A program made the position numbers and the translations under genes. The notes under the pieces were generated by a model. The model was not told the DNA's origin. It did no database searches and saw nothing but the letters and a program-made list of their open reading frames with translations. A stretch of DNA of 64,000 nucleotides from Lachnoclostridium phytofermentans ISDg (GTDB lineage Bacteria > Bacillota > Clostridia > Lachnospirales > Lachnospiraceae), in assembly GCF_000018685.1 (NCBI RefSeq), contig NC_010001.1, forward strand, positions 4,745,501 to 4,809,500. The letters are read 5' to 3'. Of this stretch, positions 25,033 to 33,007 are shown in pieces (within the stretch, counting starts at the first letter, position 1; each line of letters starts with the position of its first letter).

Positions 25033-27096
25033 TTATTTAATATCTTCTTTTTTTAATATGGTAAGATCAAATTGATCCAAGTTACCCTTACGGGTTAATT
25101 CTAATAGCACTTGTTCATTTTGCTTTTCATGATCTAAAATTATTTGATTAAGATATGAGAAAACTTCTGAAAGGATGTTTTCTCTTTTTATCTTTATTTT
25201 ATCCAAAATTACATCTCTTAAATAATCAAATGCATCTTTTTCTATCTTGTATCCTACCTCACATATTTTGTCATAAGAAAATCCCAAATAATCCTCAACC
25301 TTATATTGAGGCAGTAAAATACGGAGTGGATAAGAATTAATCAAATCCTCATTCTCTTCCCATAGTTGTTCCATTTCTTCGCTTAATCCAGTTAACATAT
25401 AAATAATGTTTTGACCTGGTATCTGTTGTAACTCAATTAAGCGAATTAAAGTATCTCTTGTTAAATTCTGAGAGCTTTGTAAAATCATGATGCAATCTTT
25501 CAATTGATGACTTTTCGAAATAAAATCCATTTGATTTAACTTCTTTGCATCAATGAGTGCAACTCTTGGAGATGAAATAAAAGATAAACGATGCAATAAT
25601 TTTGCATATTTCTTGGCTAATAATGTTTTCCCACTATCTTTACTACCCATAATGACTAAATTTTTATGCCCATAAACTGAGTGAATCATTGATTCAATAC
25701 TTTGAAGTATATTTTCCTTCAGCCCATCGATTCGCATAAAATTCCCAAATATTTCACTTAGTGAAATATTCTTTTCTTCTAATAAAGGTAAAAGCTTTGA
25801 TTGTAAATTATCAATGAGCTCAGCATTGGATTTTAATTCAATATGGATCAAGCTTTTTGAATCTGCTTCTGTATCCTCTCCTATTATGGTTTCATCACAA
25901 GTTTTAACCTTTGTAGAATCATCCATTCCAATGTTAGCTTCTTGTTGATCATACTTTTTATGAAATAACTTATGTTTTGACTTACCAAATCCGGGTGGAA
26001 TAATTATGTTAGCTTGTTCTTCTCTATTTTGTATTTTCTCCGCTTGTAAGCCCATGTCTTGCTCTGACTTCTTTGCTTCTAACTTTTGTTCTATCTCTTC
26101 TTGTCCAATTTCTACTTTAAATCCTTCTTCTTGTTCTAACTCTTCTTTTAAGCCTTCTTCAAGTTCTATTTTCTCTTGAATTAACTCTTCTTGGAATACT
26201 TCTTCAGGCTCTATCATCTCATTCCCTAGTTCTTCATGCTCTAGTTCCCAATCCTCTTCCGCTCCATCATCCTGCCCTAAATTGTTTTGAAGTGCGTCAA
26301 AGTCGTCCACTTTAATATCATTTCTATCTTTTGGAGAATTATCCTTGCTCTCTATCTTGTTCTCGTCAATTTGATATGAAATTTCCTCAGCACATCTATC
26401 TTCGAGGTTCTCGTACTCCGTATTCTCTTCTACCTCGTTTACATGTTTATCTATATGATTAGGACCATTTTCCTTATTTTCACTGTCCTTTTGCTTTGAA
26501 GCGTCAAGTAACAGCTCTAAATCTAATTCACCATTATAAAAGGCCAGAAGGGCCTTTGCGCGATCTACATATTCACCGTTGCCAAACCACAATATGATTT
26601 TTTCACATTCTTTACGGCAGGCTGCTTCATTACCACTTTTATAATATAATTTTGCAAGCTCATAAGCCCAACATTCAATATATTCGACCTCTTTCAGCTT
26701 TTCTAGGTCCGCAATTAATACATCGATAGGCTTTTTCATTAACTTATCGATGCTATAACGGAATATATATTGATAAAAATCATCTGGAGCTATTTTAATA
26801 AATTCTTCTAGATAATAATTCGCCTCAATAATATCCTTTAATTTAATTGACAGATGAACTATTTGCGCCAAAACTCTTCTCGTTCTAACCGTATCATAGA
26901 TTTGCTCAAACAGTTCTTTTGCTTCCACATATTTTTTATTTTGAAAGTAGCATTCTGCAATTACACCTAAATCAGAGATACTTTTTAACTTTTTAATATC
27001 TACATTTTCAGCCAAATCATATGCTTCTTTTAATTGCCCCTGCTCTAGATACTTCTTTATTTGTTCTATCTGAATGATTAATTTATATTTCTTCAT
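25033..27096 (-). CDS. TPR and P-loop protein of unknown function
   Basis: 687-residue cytoplasmic protein. Residues 1-200 are helical and look like tetratricopeptide repeats (ECYFQNKKYVEAKELFEQIY). Residues 200-430 are strongly acidic and Glu-rich, probably disordered. From about 430 there is a P-loop ATPase-like domain with Walker A GSKDSGKT near 482. The strand expected to carry Walker B reads CIMILQSS without an acidic pair, so ATP hydrolysis may be lost. It may be a scaffold for other proteins, possibly in sporulation or cell division; I cannot name a function. Start from GGAGGT just before MKKYK; the longer frame adds four residues. Confidence 0.75.
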   Translation of the reverse strand: MKKYKLIIQIEQIKKYLEQGQLKEAYDLAENVDIKKLKSISDLGVIAECYFQNKKYVEAKELFEQIYDTVRTRRVLAQIVHLSIKLKDIIEANYYLEEFIKIAPDDFYQYIFRYSIDKLMKKPIDVLIADLEKLKEVEYIECWAYELAKLYYKSGNEAACRKECEKIILWFGNGEYVDRAKALLAFYNGELDLELLLDASKQKDSENKENGPNHIDKHVNEVEENTEYENLEDRCAEEISYQIDENKIESKDNSPKDRNDIKVDDFDALQNNLGQDDGAEEDWELEHEELGNEMIEPEEVFQEELIQEKIELEEGLKEELEQEEGFKVEIGQEEIEQKLEAKKSEQDMGLQAEKIQNREEQANIIIPPGFGKSKHKLFHKKYDQQEANIGMDDSTKVKTCDETIIGEDTEADSKSLIHIELKSNAELIDNLQSKLLPLLEEKNISLSEIFGNFMRIDGLKENILQSIESMIHSVYGHKNLVIMGSKDSGKTLLAKKYAKLLHRLSFISSPRVALIDAKKLNQMDFISKSHQLKDCIMILQSSQNLTRDTLIRLIELQQIPGQNIIYMLTGLSEEMEQLWEENEDLINSYPLRILLPQYKVEDYLGFSYDKICEVGYKIEKDAFDYLRDVILDKIKIKRENILSEVFSYLNQIILDHEKQNEQVLLELTRKGNLDQFDLTILKKEDIK

Positions 27097-27263
27097 TCTA
27101 ACCTCCAAGCGCCAATCGTTTTATCTATAAGACTTTAAAACGGATATGACTATATTACTTCGTTTAGAAATCTATAATTTTTTATCTTAAAGTTGCCATA
27201 ATAATTGCGTGCAAAATGTGTTTATGGATTACAATCTTACACCTTTTATCTCAATTAATCTCT

Positions 27264-27986
27264 TTAATTAATACTTAATTCCTCATAGAGCTGCTCTAAG
27301 GATATTTTATTACCACTTTGGATTAGAGAATTTGATACGGTATCATTCCATACACATCTTCCCTGATTGAAAATAAGAATTCGGTCACACAAGCGTTCTA
27401 CTTCTTCTAAATAATGACCTACATATAAAATAGCAGTTCCAGCCTTCTTTAACTGTTCAATAGCAGATAAAATCTGTTTTCTCGATTGTAAGTCAATCCC
27501 AACGGTTGGCTCATCTAAGATTACTAATTGGGGTTCATGTAGCAGTGCTACCGCAATATTTAATCTTCTTTTCATACCACCGGAGTACTCTTTCACTTTT
27601 CGATTTAACTCACTCTCGGTAAAACCTATCATATCACTCAATTGTTTTATTCGTTCTTTCTTCAGTGCTTTTGATAAATGATAGGCATTTCCCCAAAATT
27701 CAAAATTATCCATTCCAGTAAGTGACTCGTAGAGTGCAATGTCTTGAGGTACGTATCCCAAGGAACTTCGGATTATTTTAGGGTTTTTTGCAATATCCTC
27801 TCCATTGAAAAGAATCTGCCCTTTGTCCGGTCGAAGTAAGGTTGCGATCATCGATACTGTCGTTGATTTTCCCGCACCGTTTGGACCAATTAAACCTGTA
27901 ATTTCGCCCTGCTTCATCTGAAAACTAATGTCCTCTACAGCAGTATGATTTTGATAAGCCTTATGTACGTGATTTACCTCTAACAT
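27264..27986 (-). CDS. ABC transporter ATP-binding protein, no permease nearby
   Basis: 240-residue ATPase of the ABC-2 exporter type (CcmA group). Walker A GPNGAGKST at 34-42, the signature YSGGMKRR near 136, Walker B LVILDEP near 155 and the switch His in GHYLEEVE. All motifs are intact. No permease gene flanks it: the downstream neighbour is the TPR/P-loop gene and the upstream neighbour is a divergently controlled reductase, so its membrane partner must be elsewhere. AAGGG lies about seven bases before the ATG. Confidence 0.9.
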   Translation of the reverse strand: MLEVNHVHKAYQNHTAVEDISFQMKQGEITGLIGPNGAGKSTTVSMIATLLRPDKGQILFNGEDIAKNPKIIRSSLGYVPQDIALYESLTGMDNFEFWGNAYHLSKALKKERIKQLSDMIGFTESELNRKVKEYSGGMKRRLNIAVALLHEPQLVILDEPTVGIDLQSRKQILSAIEQLKKAGTAILYVGHYLEEVERLCDRILIFNQGRCVWNDTVSNSLIQSGNKISLEQLYEELSIN

Positions 27987-28112
27987 TGTTAACCCTTCTT
28001 TCCAGACATAGTTCTCCCATTTTTGACATAATCTAAACTAATATTATCATTATCGTTTCCAATTAACAAGTAGTATCAATAGAACAACTACAACATATAG
28101 GGTTTTTAGTGA

Positions 28113-28169
28113 AAAAAATAAGCTGCTGCCAGACTATTCTTACGTTAGTTTGACAACAGCTTATTTTTT
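28113..28169 (-). terminator. Terminator of the fumarate reductase-like gene
   Basis: Long stem pairing AAAAAATAAGCTGCTG with CAACAGCTTATTTTTT, flanked by A and T runs on either side. It follows the reductase stop by about 22 bp. Confidence 0.85.
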
Positions 28170-28190
28170 CTATCGAATCATTATTTTTAA

Positions 28191-29999
28191 TTATTCCGCT
28201 TTTGCAGCGTTTCTACCTGCAATACGACCAAATACAGTAATATCTGCAATAGCATCACTACCTAAACGGTTTGTGCCATGGATATCACCAGTTACTTCAC
28301 CAGCAGCAAATAACCCTTTGATTATGTTTCCGTCTGTATTGATTACATTTGCATCTGTGTTGATTTTAATACCACCCATTGTATGATGGATTGCTGGCTT
28401 GGATTTCATGATATAGTAAGGTCCACCTGTAAATGCTGTTAATGTACCTCTCTTATTGAACTCTTCATCTTTACCATTCTTTGCGTATTCATTGTATTTT
28501 TCTACTGTTTTCTTTAATTCTTCGGCATCAATATCAAAGAATGCAGCTGCTTCTTCGATTGTATCTGCTTTTATAAGGATACCTTTTTCAATTAAGTAAT
28601 CATATTCTCTTTGGTGCTTTACATTAACGCCACTTGCTACCATGGAAGCTTCATCCCAGAACATGTAAGAAACTCCACCTGTTTGTGCTACCACTGCTCT
28701 TGAAATAACATCACGACGTTCTAATTCTTCTACGAAACGTTTTCCTTCTTTATTTACAAGGATAGAACGTCCTTCCATTCGAACATCACCAACATAAAGA
28801 AGTGTTCCGAGTTCTGGATCACATGTTGGATAAGTTTGAATGTATTGCATATCTACAAGTTCTGCTCCAACGTTTTCTGCCATTGTAATACCATCTCCGG
28901 TACTACCTACAGAGTTTGTAGAAAGAATCTTTTCATTCATTTCTGGGTTATATTTTACTCTCATCTCAAGATTGGAACCAAATCCACCAGTTGCAAGAAT
29001 AACACCTTTGTTTGCACTGTAAGTGATTTCTTTTCCGTCAAACTCTGCTTTTACTGCAACCACTTTATCATTTTCTACAACTAGTTCTTTTGCAGTAGTA
29101 TTTAAGTGAGTAATTACACCAACTTCCCCCGCTTTTTTTGTCAATTTACTAATTAACTCCACACCACTTGCATCTTTTGGAACTAAACTACGTTTTACAG
29201 AATGTCCACCAAAGAAAAGCATGTAATCTTCAAATGTTACATTTACTTCATCTTTTAACCATTCTGCAGATTCTAATGCATGATCTGCTAAGACACGAAC
29301 GAGTTCCGGATCATTTTCATAGTCTCCACCTTTTAAGATGTCTTCATAGAATTGATCTTTACTATCCTCAATACCTTCTTCTTTTTGAAGCCAGTTGCCT
29401 GGTGCTGCATATTCACCACCAGAAATTAATGTGTTACCACCTTCCATTGGCATCTTTTCAAGTAAAATAACAGAAGCTCCGTTGTTAGCAGCTTCAATTG
29501 CAGCTGTTAAACCAGCTCCACCCGCACCAACTATAACTACATCAGCAGTATACGCTGCTTCTCTTTCTTCTTTATTACTTGTTCCCGCTGCTTCTTTTGC
29601 AACCAATTGATCTTTGGAAGCACCTGTTTTTTCAAATGCATTTTCTACTGCTGTTTTAAATCCTGTGGATGTTAAGGTAGCACCACTTACAGAATCTACG
29701 TCAAATGAGTTTGTTCCAATCATCGCATCAGTAATCGTTTGCATTGCATCTGCAAATCCTTGAGTTTCGTTATTTTCAAGAACATCAATCTTTTTGATCT
29801 CTCCATTTTCTAATGTTAATTCAACTTTGATTTTTCCACCTTTTCCTTCACCTTCTCCAGTGAAAGTCCCACTTGGAATGGCTGTTGCCGTTGCGTCTGT
29901 ATCTGGTGATGTTTTTGGTTCCTCTTTTGCTTTTGAGCCACAGCCTGTTAGTGCAAGAGCCGCAATTAACCCAAGAACTACTAATTTTGACTTTCTCAT
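28191..29999 (-). CDS. Extracellular flavinylated fumarate reductase-like lipoprotein
   Basis: 602 residues. The lipobox LTGC anchors Cys20 to the membrane outside the cell. Residues 40-120 are an FMN-binding domain with the SGAT motif (105-108), where ApbE-type enzymes attach FMN covalently. From about 152 there is a FAD domain (GAGGAG at 158-163) of the fumarate reductase family. The catalytic HHTMGG (near 535) and GTNRLGSDAI (near 577) are conserved. Two other substrate residues of the Shewanella fumarate reductase seem changed: the His of QAHPT is Tyr in QTYPT, and the acid Arg is Met or Ser in FWDEASMVAS. This suggests another unsaturated acid as electron acceptor. Start set by GAGGAG seven bases before MRKSK. 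Confidence 0.9.
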   Translation of the reverse strand: MRKSKLVVLGLIAALALTGCGSKAKEEPKTSPDTDATATAIPSGTFTGEGEGKGGKIKVELTLENGEIKKIDVLENNETQGFADAMQTITDAMIGTNSFDVDSVSGATLTSTGFKTAVENAFEKTGASKDQLVAKEAAGTSNKEEREAAYTADVVIVGAGGAGLTAAIEAANNGASVILLEKMPMEGGNTLISGGEYAAPGNWLQKEEGIEDSKDQFYEDILKGGDYENDPELVRVLADHALESAEWLKDEVNVTFEDYMLFFGGHSVKRSLVPKDASGVELISKLTKKAGEVGVITHLNTTAKELVVENDKVVAVKAEFDGKEITYSANKGVILATGGFGSNLEMRVKYNPEMNEKILSTNSVGSTGDGITMAENVGAELVDMQYIQTYPTCDPELGTLLYVGDVRMEGRSILVNKEGKRFVEELERRDVISRAVVAQTGGVSYMFWDEASMVASGVNVKHQREYDYLIEKGILIKADTIEEAAAFFDIDAEELKKTVEKYNEYAKNGKDEEFNKRGTLTAFTGGPYYIMKSKPAIHHTMGGIKINTDANVINTDGNIIKGLFAAGEVTGDIHGTNRLGSDAIADITVFGRIAGRNAAKAE

Positions 30000-30136
30000 C
30001 TTCATTCTCCTCTTTCCCATTGTGCTAAAACCTCTCAACAATCGAAAACACATTCGAATTTCTTCCATTTTATTGTTGTATAATCGAATGTTTTTCATTG
30101 AAATTATTTATTTTTGTCAAAAAGTTTGTTAAATAC

Positions 30137-30165
30137 TTGTCATATAATTTAGATTATAGTATACT
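30137..30165 (+). promoter_or_regulatory. Promoter of the YesM/AraC-type two-component operon
   Basis: TTGTCA, a 17-bp spacer and TATACT on the plus strand, about 75 bases before the kinase ATG, in the divergent region shared with the reductase gene. Confidence 0.6.
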
Positions 30166-30241
30166 GACAGCGATTTGTATTTACACTAATTTTCGTATTT
30201 TTGTACTTTAACGAACATTCAATGCTTGAAAGAGGGACCTT

Positions 30242-31984
30242 ATGAAATTGCATACAAAAATTGCATTACTATTTAGTATTTGTATTTCATTTGCTTTCTC
30301 TTGCCTTTTATTTATGGTAAGAGATCGAATATTAACTTCCAATCAAATAAGTTTAGAAAACCTGAATACACAAATTGTTGAGTCAAAGGCAAACGAAATT
30401 GGCTCTTGGTTGAATCAGCGAATAAGTGAAATTCGAGTGATTAGTCAGACGGAAGCACTTCGAACAATGGAAACAAAAAGCTTACAAACTTTTATCAAAC
30501 GGTTAAATCAAAATGTTGGAGAGCATTATGGAAATGAATACGGGACATTTGCTGCCGGAACGACAAATGGACTTGGTTATGTCTGTGATGAACAAACCAT
30601 TGACGTATCCAAACGTGATTATTTTCAACATGCCATGTCAACCGATGAAGAATACATCATTAGTACTCCCTTACTTTCTAAAACAGATAGCTTGCCAATC
30701 ACACTCATTTGTTATCCAATATACGATGATGAGAATGAAAAAATTGGATTTATTAATGGTGCGATTTCTCTGTATAAATTATCTGAAATTACAGAAGGCA
30801 TTGATTTTTATAATGGTTCTTCATGGATTATGGATTCCAAAGGAAATCTTTATACCAGCAATCCAATTCAAGGCATAAGCGCATCTGAGCTGGCAAATTT
30901 AGTGTCGCATATCAAAGAACCAATAGCAAAGAACGTTGGTCTTTTTTCATTTAAAGAAGAAAAAGGGAAAGAACAAGTGGTATTTTATTCTCCAATTCCA
31001 TACTCCAATGGTTGGTCTTTATGTACTATGACTTCTTTGAAGGAATTAAATTTACATACACAAAACTTAATCTATACCATTTTAGTGATATGGATCCTTA
31101 TGCTTGCCATATCTATCGTAAGTTGTTTCTTATTTTCTCGTACCATTACTGCTCCTATTTATAAGCTTTCAAAAGCAATGCAACTTGTAAAGGATGGAAG
31201 TTTTGATTTACCGAAACAGGTAATCAGTGGCAAAAAGGATGAACTTGCATTCCTTGCCAATAACTTTTACACAATGACGGAACAGATTTCCTTTCTAATG
31301 GAACGAATTAAGGAAGAAGAAGTGGCAAAGCGTACTGCTGAATTTCAGGTATTACAATCACAGATTAACCCTCATTTTTTATATAATACACTGGATAATC
31401 TTCAATGGAGAGCCTATGATCATAACGCCCTTGAGCTATCTGAAATGATTGAGGCTTTGTCCGATTTCTTCCGAATTTCTCTCAGTGATGGCAAAGAATT
31501 TATTTCTGTGATAAAGGAAATTGAACATGTTAAGAGTTACCTATTTATTCAACAAAAACGTTATGAAGATATTTTAAACTTTACCATTTCCTGTGACCCT
31601 GATGTCTCAGAATATGTTACAATCAAACTGATTGTGCAGCCATTGGTTGAAAATGCACTGTATCACGGAATTAAACCAAAGCTTTCCCATGGTACGATTG
31701 CTGTCAGAGTATTAAGAAAAGAGGATACCATTCAAATTATTGTACAAGATGATGGCGTTGGTATGTCACCCCCAAAACTTAAAACGTTACTCCGCTCATT
31801 GGAACAGGACGCTCCCGGTAAGGGATATGGCCTATATAACATTCACCGTAGAATACAAATGGTGTATGGTAAGGAGTATGGTATTTCCATTACCAGTGAA
31901 GAGCAGATTGGGACAACCGCTACGATTATTATTCCAGCAGTAAAGGAGATGCAAAACAATGAGAAAATTATTAATTGCAGATGA
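30242..31984 (+). CDS. YesM/LytS-type sensor histidine kinase
   Basis: 580-residue membrane kinase. Helix at about 7-27, then a large extracellular double-Cache domain to about 270 (with ISTPLLSKTDSLPIT and a second strand set), second helix at about 283-305, HAMP, and the HisK domain with the phosphoacceptor His near 378 in INPHFLYNTLD. The ATP-binding part shows QPLVENALYHGIK and DDGVGMS. This family senses small extracellular ligands, and its gene faces the reductase across a shared regulatory region, so it probably senses that reductase's substrate. The RR gene starts inside its last codons. Confidence 0.93.
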   Translation: MKLHTKIALLFSICISFAFSCLLFMVRDRILTSNQISLENLNTQIVESKANEIGSWLNQRISEIRVISQTEALRTMETKSLQTFIKRLNQNVGEHYGNEYGTFAAGTTNGLGYVCDEQTIDVSKRDYFQHAMSTDEEYIISTPLLSKTDSLPITLICYPIYDDENEKIGFINGAISLYKLSEITEGIDFYNGSSWIMDSKGNLYTSNPIQGISASELANLVSHIKEPIAKNVGLFSFKEEKGKEQVVFYSPIPYSNGWSLCTMTSLKELNLHTQNLIYTILVIWILMLAISIVSCFLFSRTITAPIYKLSKAMQLVKDGSFDLPKQVISGKKDELAFLANNFYTMTEQISFLMERIKEEEVAKRTAEFQVLQSQINPHFLYNTLDNLQWRAYDHNALELSEMIEALSDFFRISLSDGKEFISVIKEIEHVKSYLFIQQKRYEDILNFTISCDPDVSEYVTIKLIVQPLVENALYHGIKPKLSHGTIAVRVLRKEDTIQIIVQDDGVGMSPPKLKTLLRSLEQDAPGKGYGLYNIHRRIQMVYGKEYGISITSEEQIGTTATIIIPAVKEMQNNEKIINCR

Positions 31985-32717
31985 TGAAAAGATAATACGC
32001 GAAGGCATAGCCAAACTCATTCAAGCCTCTAGTTTACCTGTTACTATCGTTGGGCAAGCCGCAAATGGACGACAAGCGCTCGAGATGATGCAGTCAACGC
32101 GTCCAGACCTTGTCATCATTGATATCACGATGCCTGCCATTACCGGGCTTGATGTGATTGAACAATCCAAAGATTTTCTACCGTCTTCGAAATTCATTAT
32201 CGTCTCTGGGCATGACAGCTTTCCATTTGCTCAAAAAGCAATCGAATTGGGTGCCTTTCATTATCTTTTAAAACCTATCAAGCGAAGCCAGCTGTTATCC
32301 GTGGTGGAACATGCCTTAGAAACACTTGAAAAAAAAGAAGAAGTTATAGTTTCAACAGATACCGATATAACTTCTGTGTCAGATGCAACGAACGGTACGG
32401 TATGTGAAAAGGTATCCGCTTATATCAACGATCATCACTGCGATAGTAATATGAGTCTTAATTTTGTTGCTGATAAATTTCATATCAGCCAATCTTATCT
32501 GACCCGAATAATTAAGAAAAGTACCAATTTAAGTTTTACAGAATATCTAAATAAACTACGGATTCAACAAGCAATCTTTCTTTTATCTTCCAGAGAAAAT
32601 CTATTAATCGCCCAAATTGCAGAACTTGTTGGTTATTCCAGTCAACATTATTTTTCTCGGGTATTCAAAAATCATACCGGTGTTTCTCCCGTAGAATATC
32701 GTAACATGCGTGGATAA
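31959..32717 (+). CDS. AraC-type response regulator
   Basis: 252 residues. Receiver domain with the acidic pair DD at 8-9, phosphoacceptor Asp55 in IIDITMPA, and Lys in LLKPI. Two helix-turn-helix motifs of the AraC family follow (about 145-250; VADKFHISQSYLTRIIKK and the second at IAELVGYSSQHYFSRVFK). It overlaps the end of the kinase gene by 26 bp, with AAGGAG upstream. It is the partner of the kinase and the likely activator of the divergent reductase gene. Confidence 0.93.
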   Translation: MRKLLIADDEKIIREGIAKLIQASSLPVTIVGQAANGRQALEMMQSTRPDLVIIDITMPAITGLDVIEQSKDFLPSSKFIIVSGHDSFPFAQKAIELGAFHYLLKPIKRSQLLSVVEHALETLEKKEEVIVSTDTDITSVSDATNGTVCEKVSAYINDHHCDSNMSLNFVADKFHISQSYLTRIIKKSTNLSFTEYLNKLRIQQAIFLLSSRENLLIAQIAELVGYSSQHYFSRVFKNHTGVSPVEYRNMRG

Positions 32718-32745
32718 CAAATTTGATTTTCATTTTTTAAAAACA

Positions 32746-32781
32746 GAGCAGATAAAACACATACATATGTTTTATCTGCTC
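32746..32781 (+). terminator. Terminator of the two-component operon
   Basis: Perfect 14-bp stem GAGCAGATAAAACA with an 8-base loop, followed by CTATCTTTTT. Confidence 0.85.
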
Positions 32782-32844
32782 CTATCTTTTTATATTACAT
32801 TAGACTGTTCACTACGTTTATAATATTATGACTTTTATCATTCG

Positions 32845-32942
32845 ATTGCTTCCAACGTAGCTTGATAAGTTCCAAAAGCAATCAGTCTAAATATCCTTAT
32901 CCTCCTGGTCCGTATCCAGAACCAGGTGTACCAATAATATAA
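32845..32942 (+). other. Short Pro-rich coding remnant
   Basis: A plus-strand frame ends with YPYPPGPYPEPGVPII and a TAA stop at 32940-32942. Upstream in frame no ATG appears before a stop. The Tyr-Pro-Gly composition is unlike background AT-rich DNA and resembles C-terminal tails of surface or coat proteins. It could be the end of a lost gene or a tiny gene with a non-ATG start. Confidence 0.3.
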
Positions 32943-33007
32943 TAAAAATTTTTTATTACTATAGTAAAATAAGTATAATTAAATTTTTTACAGAACCGCT
33001 CATTCTT

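Noticed and set aside
28191..29999. Cytoplasmic succinate dehydrogenase or fumarate reductase subunit A
   Set aside because: The lipobox, the FMN-binding domain with SGAT, and the lack of B and C subunit genes point to a stand-alone extracellular reductase.
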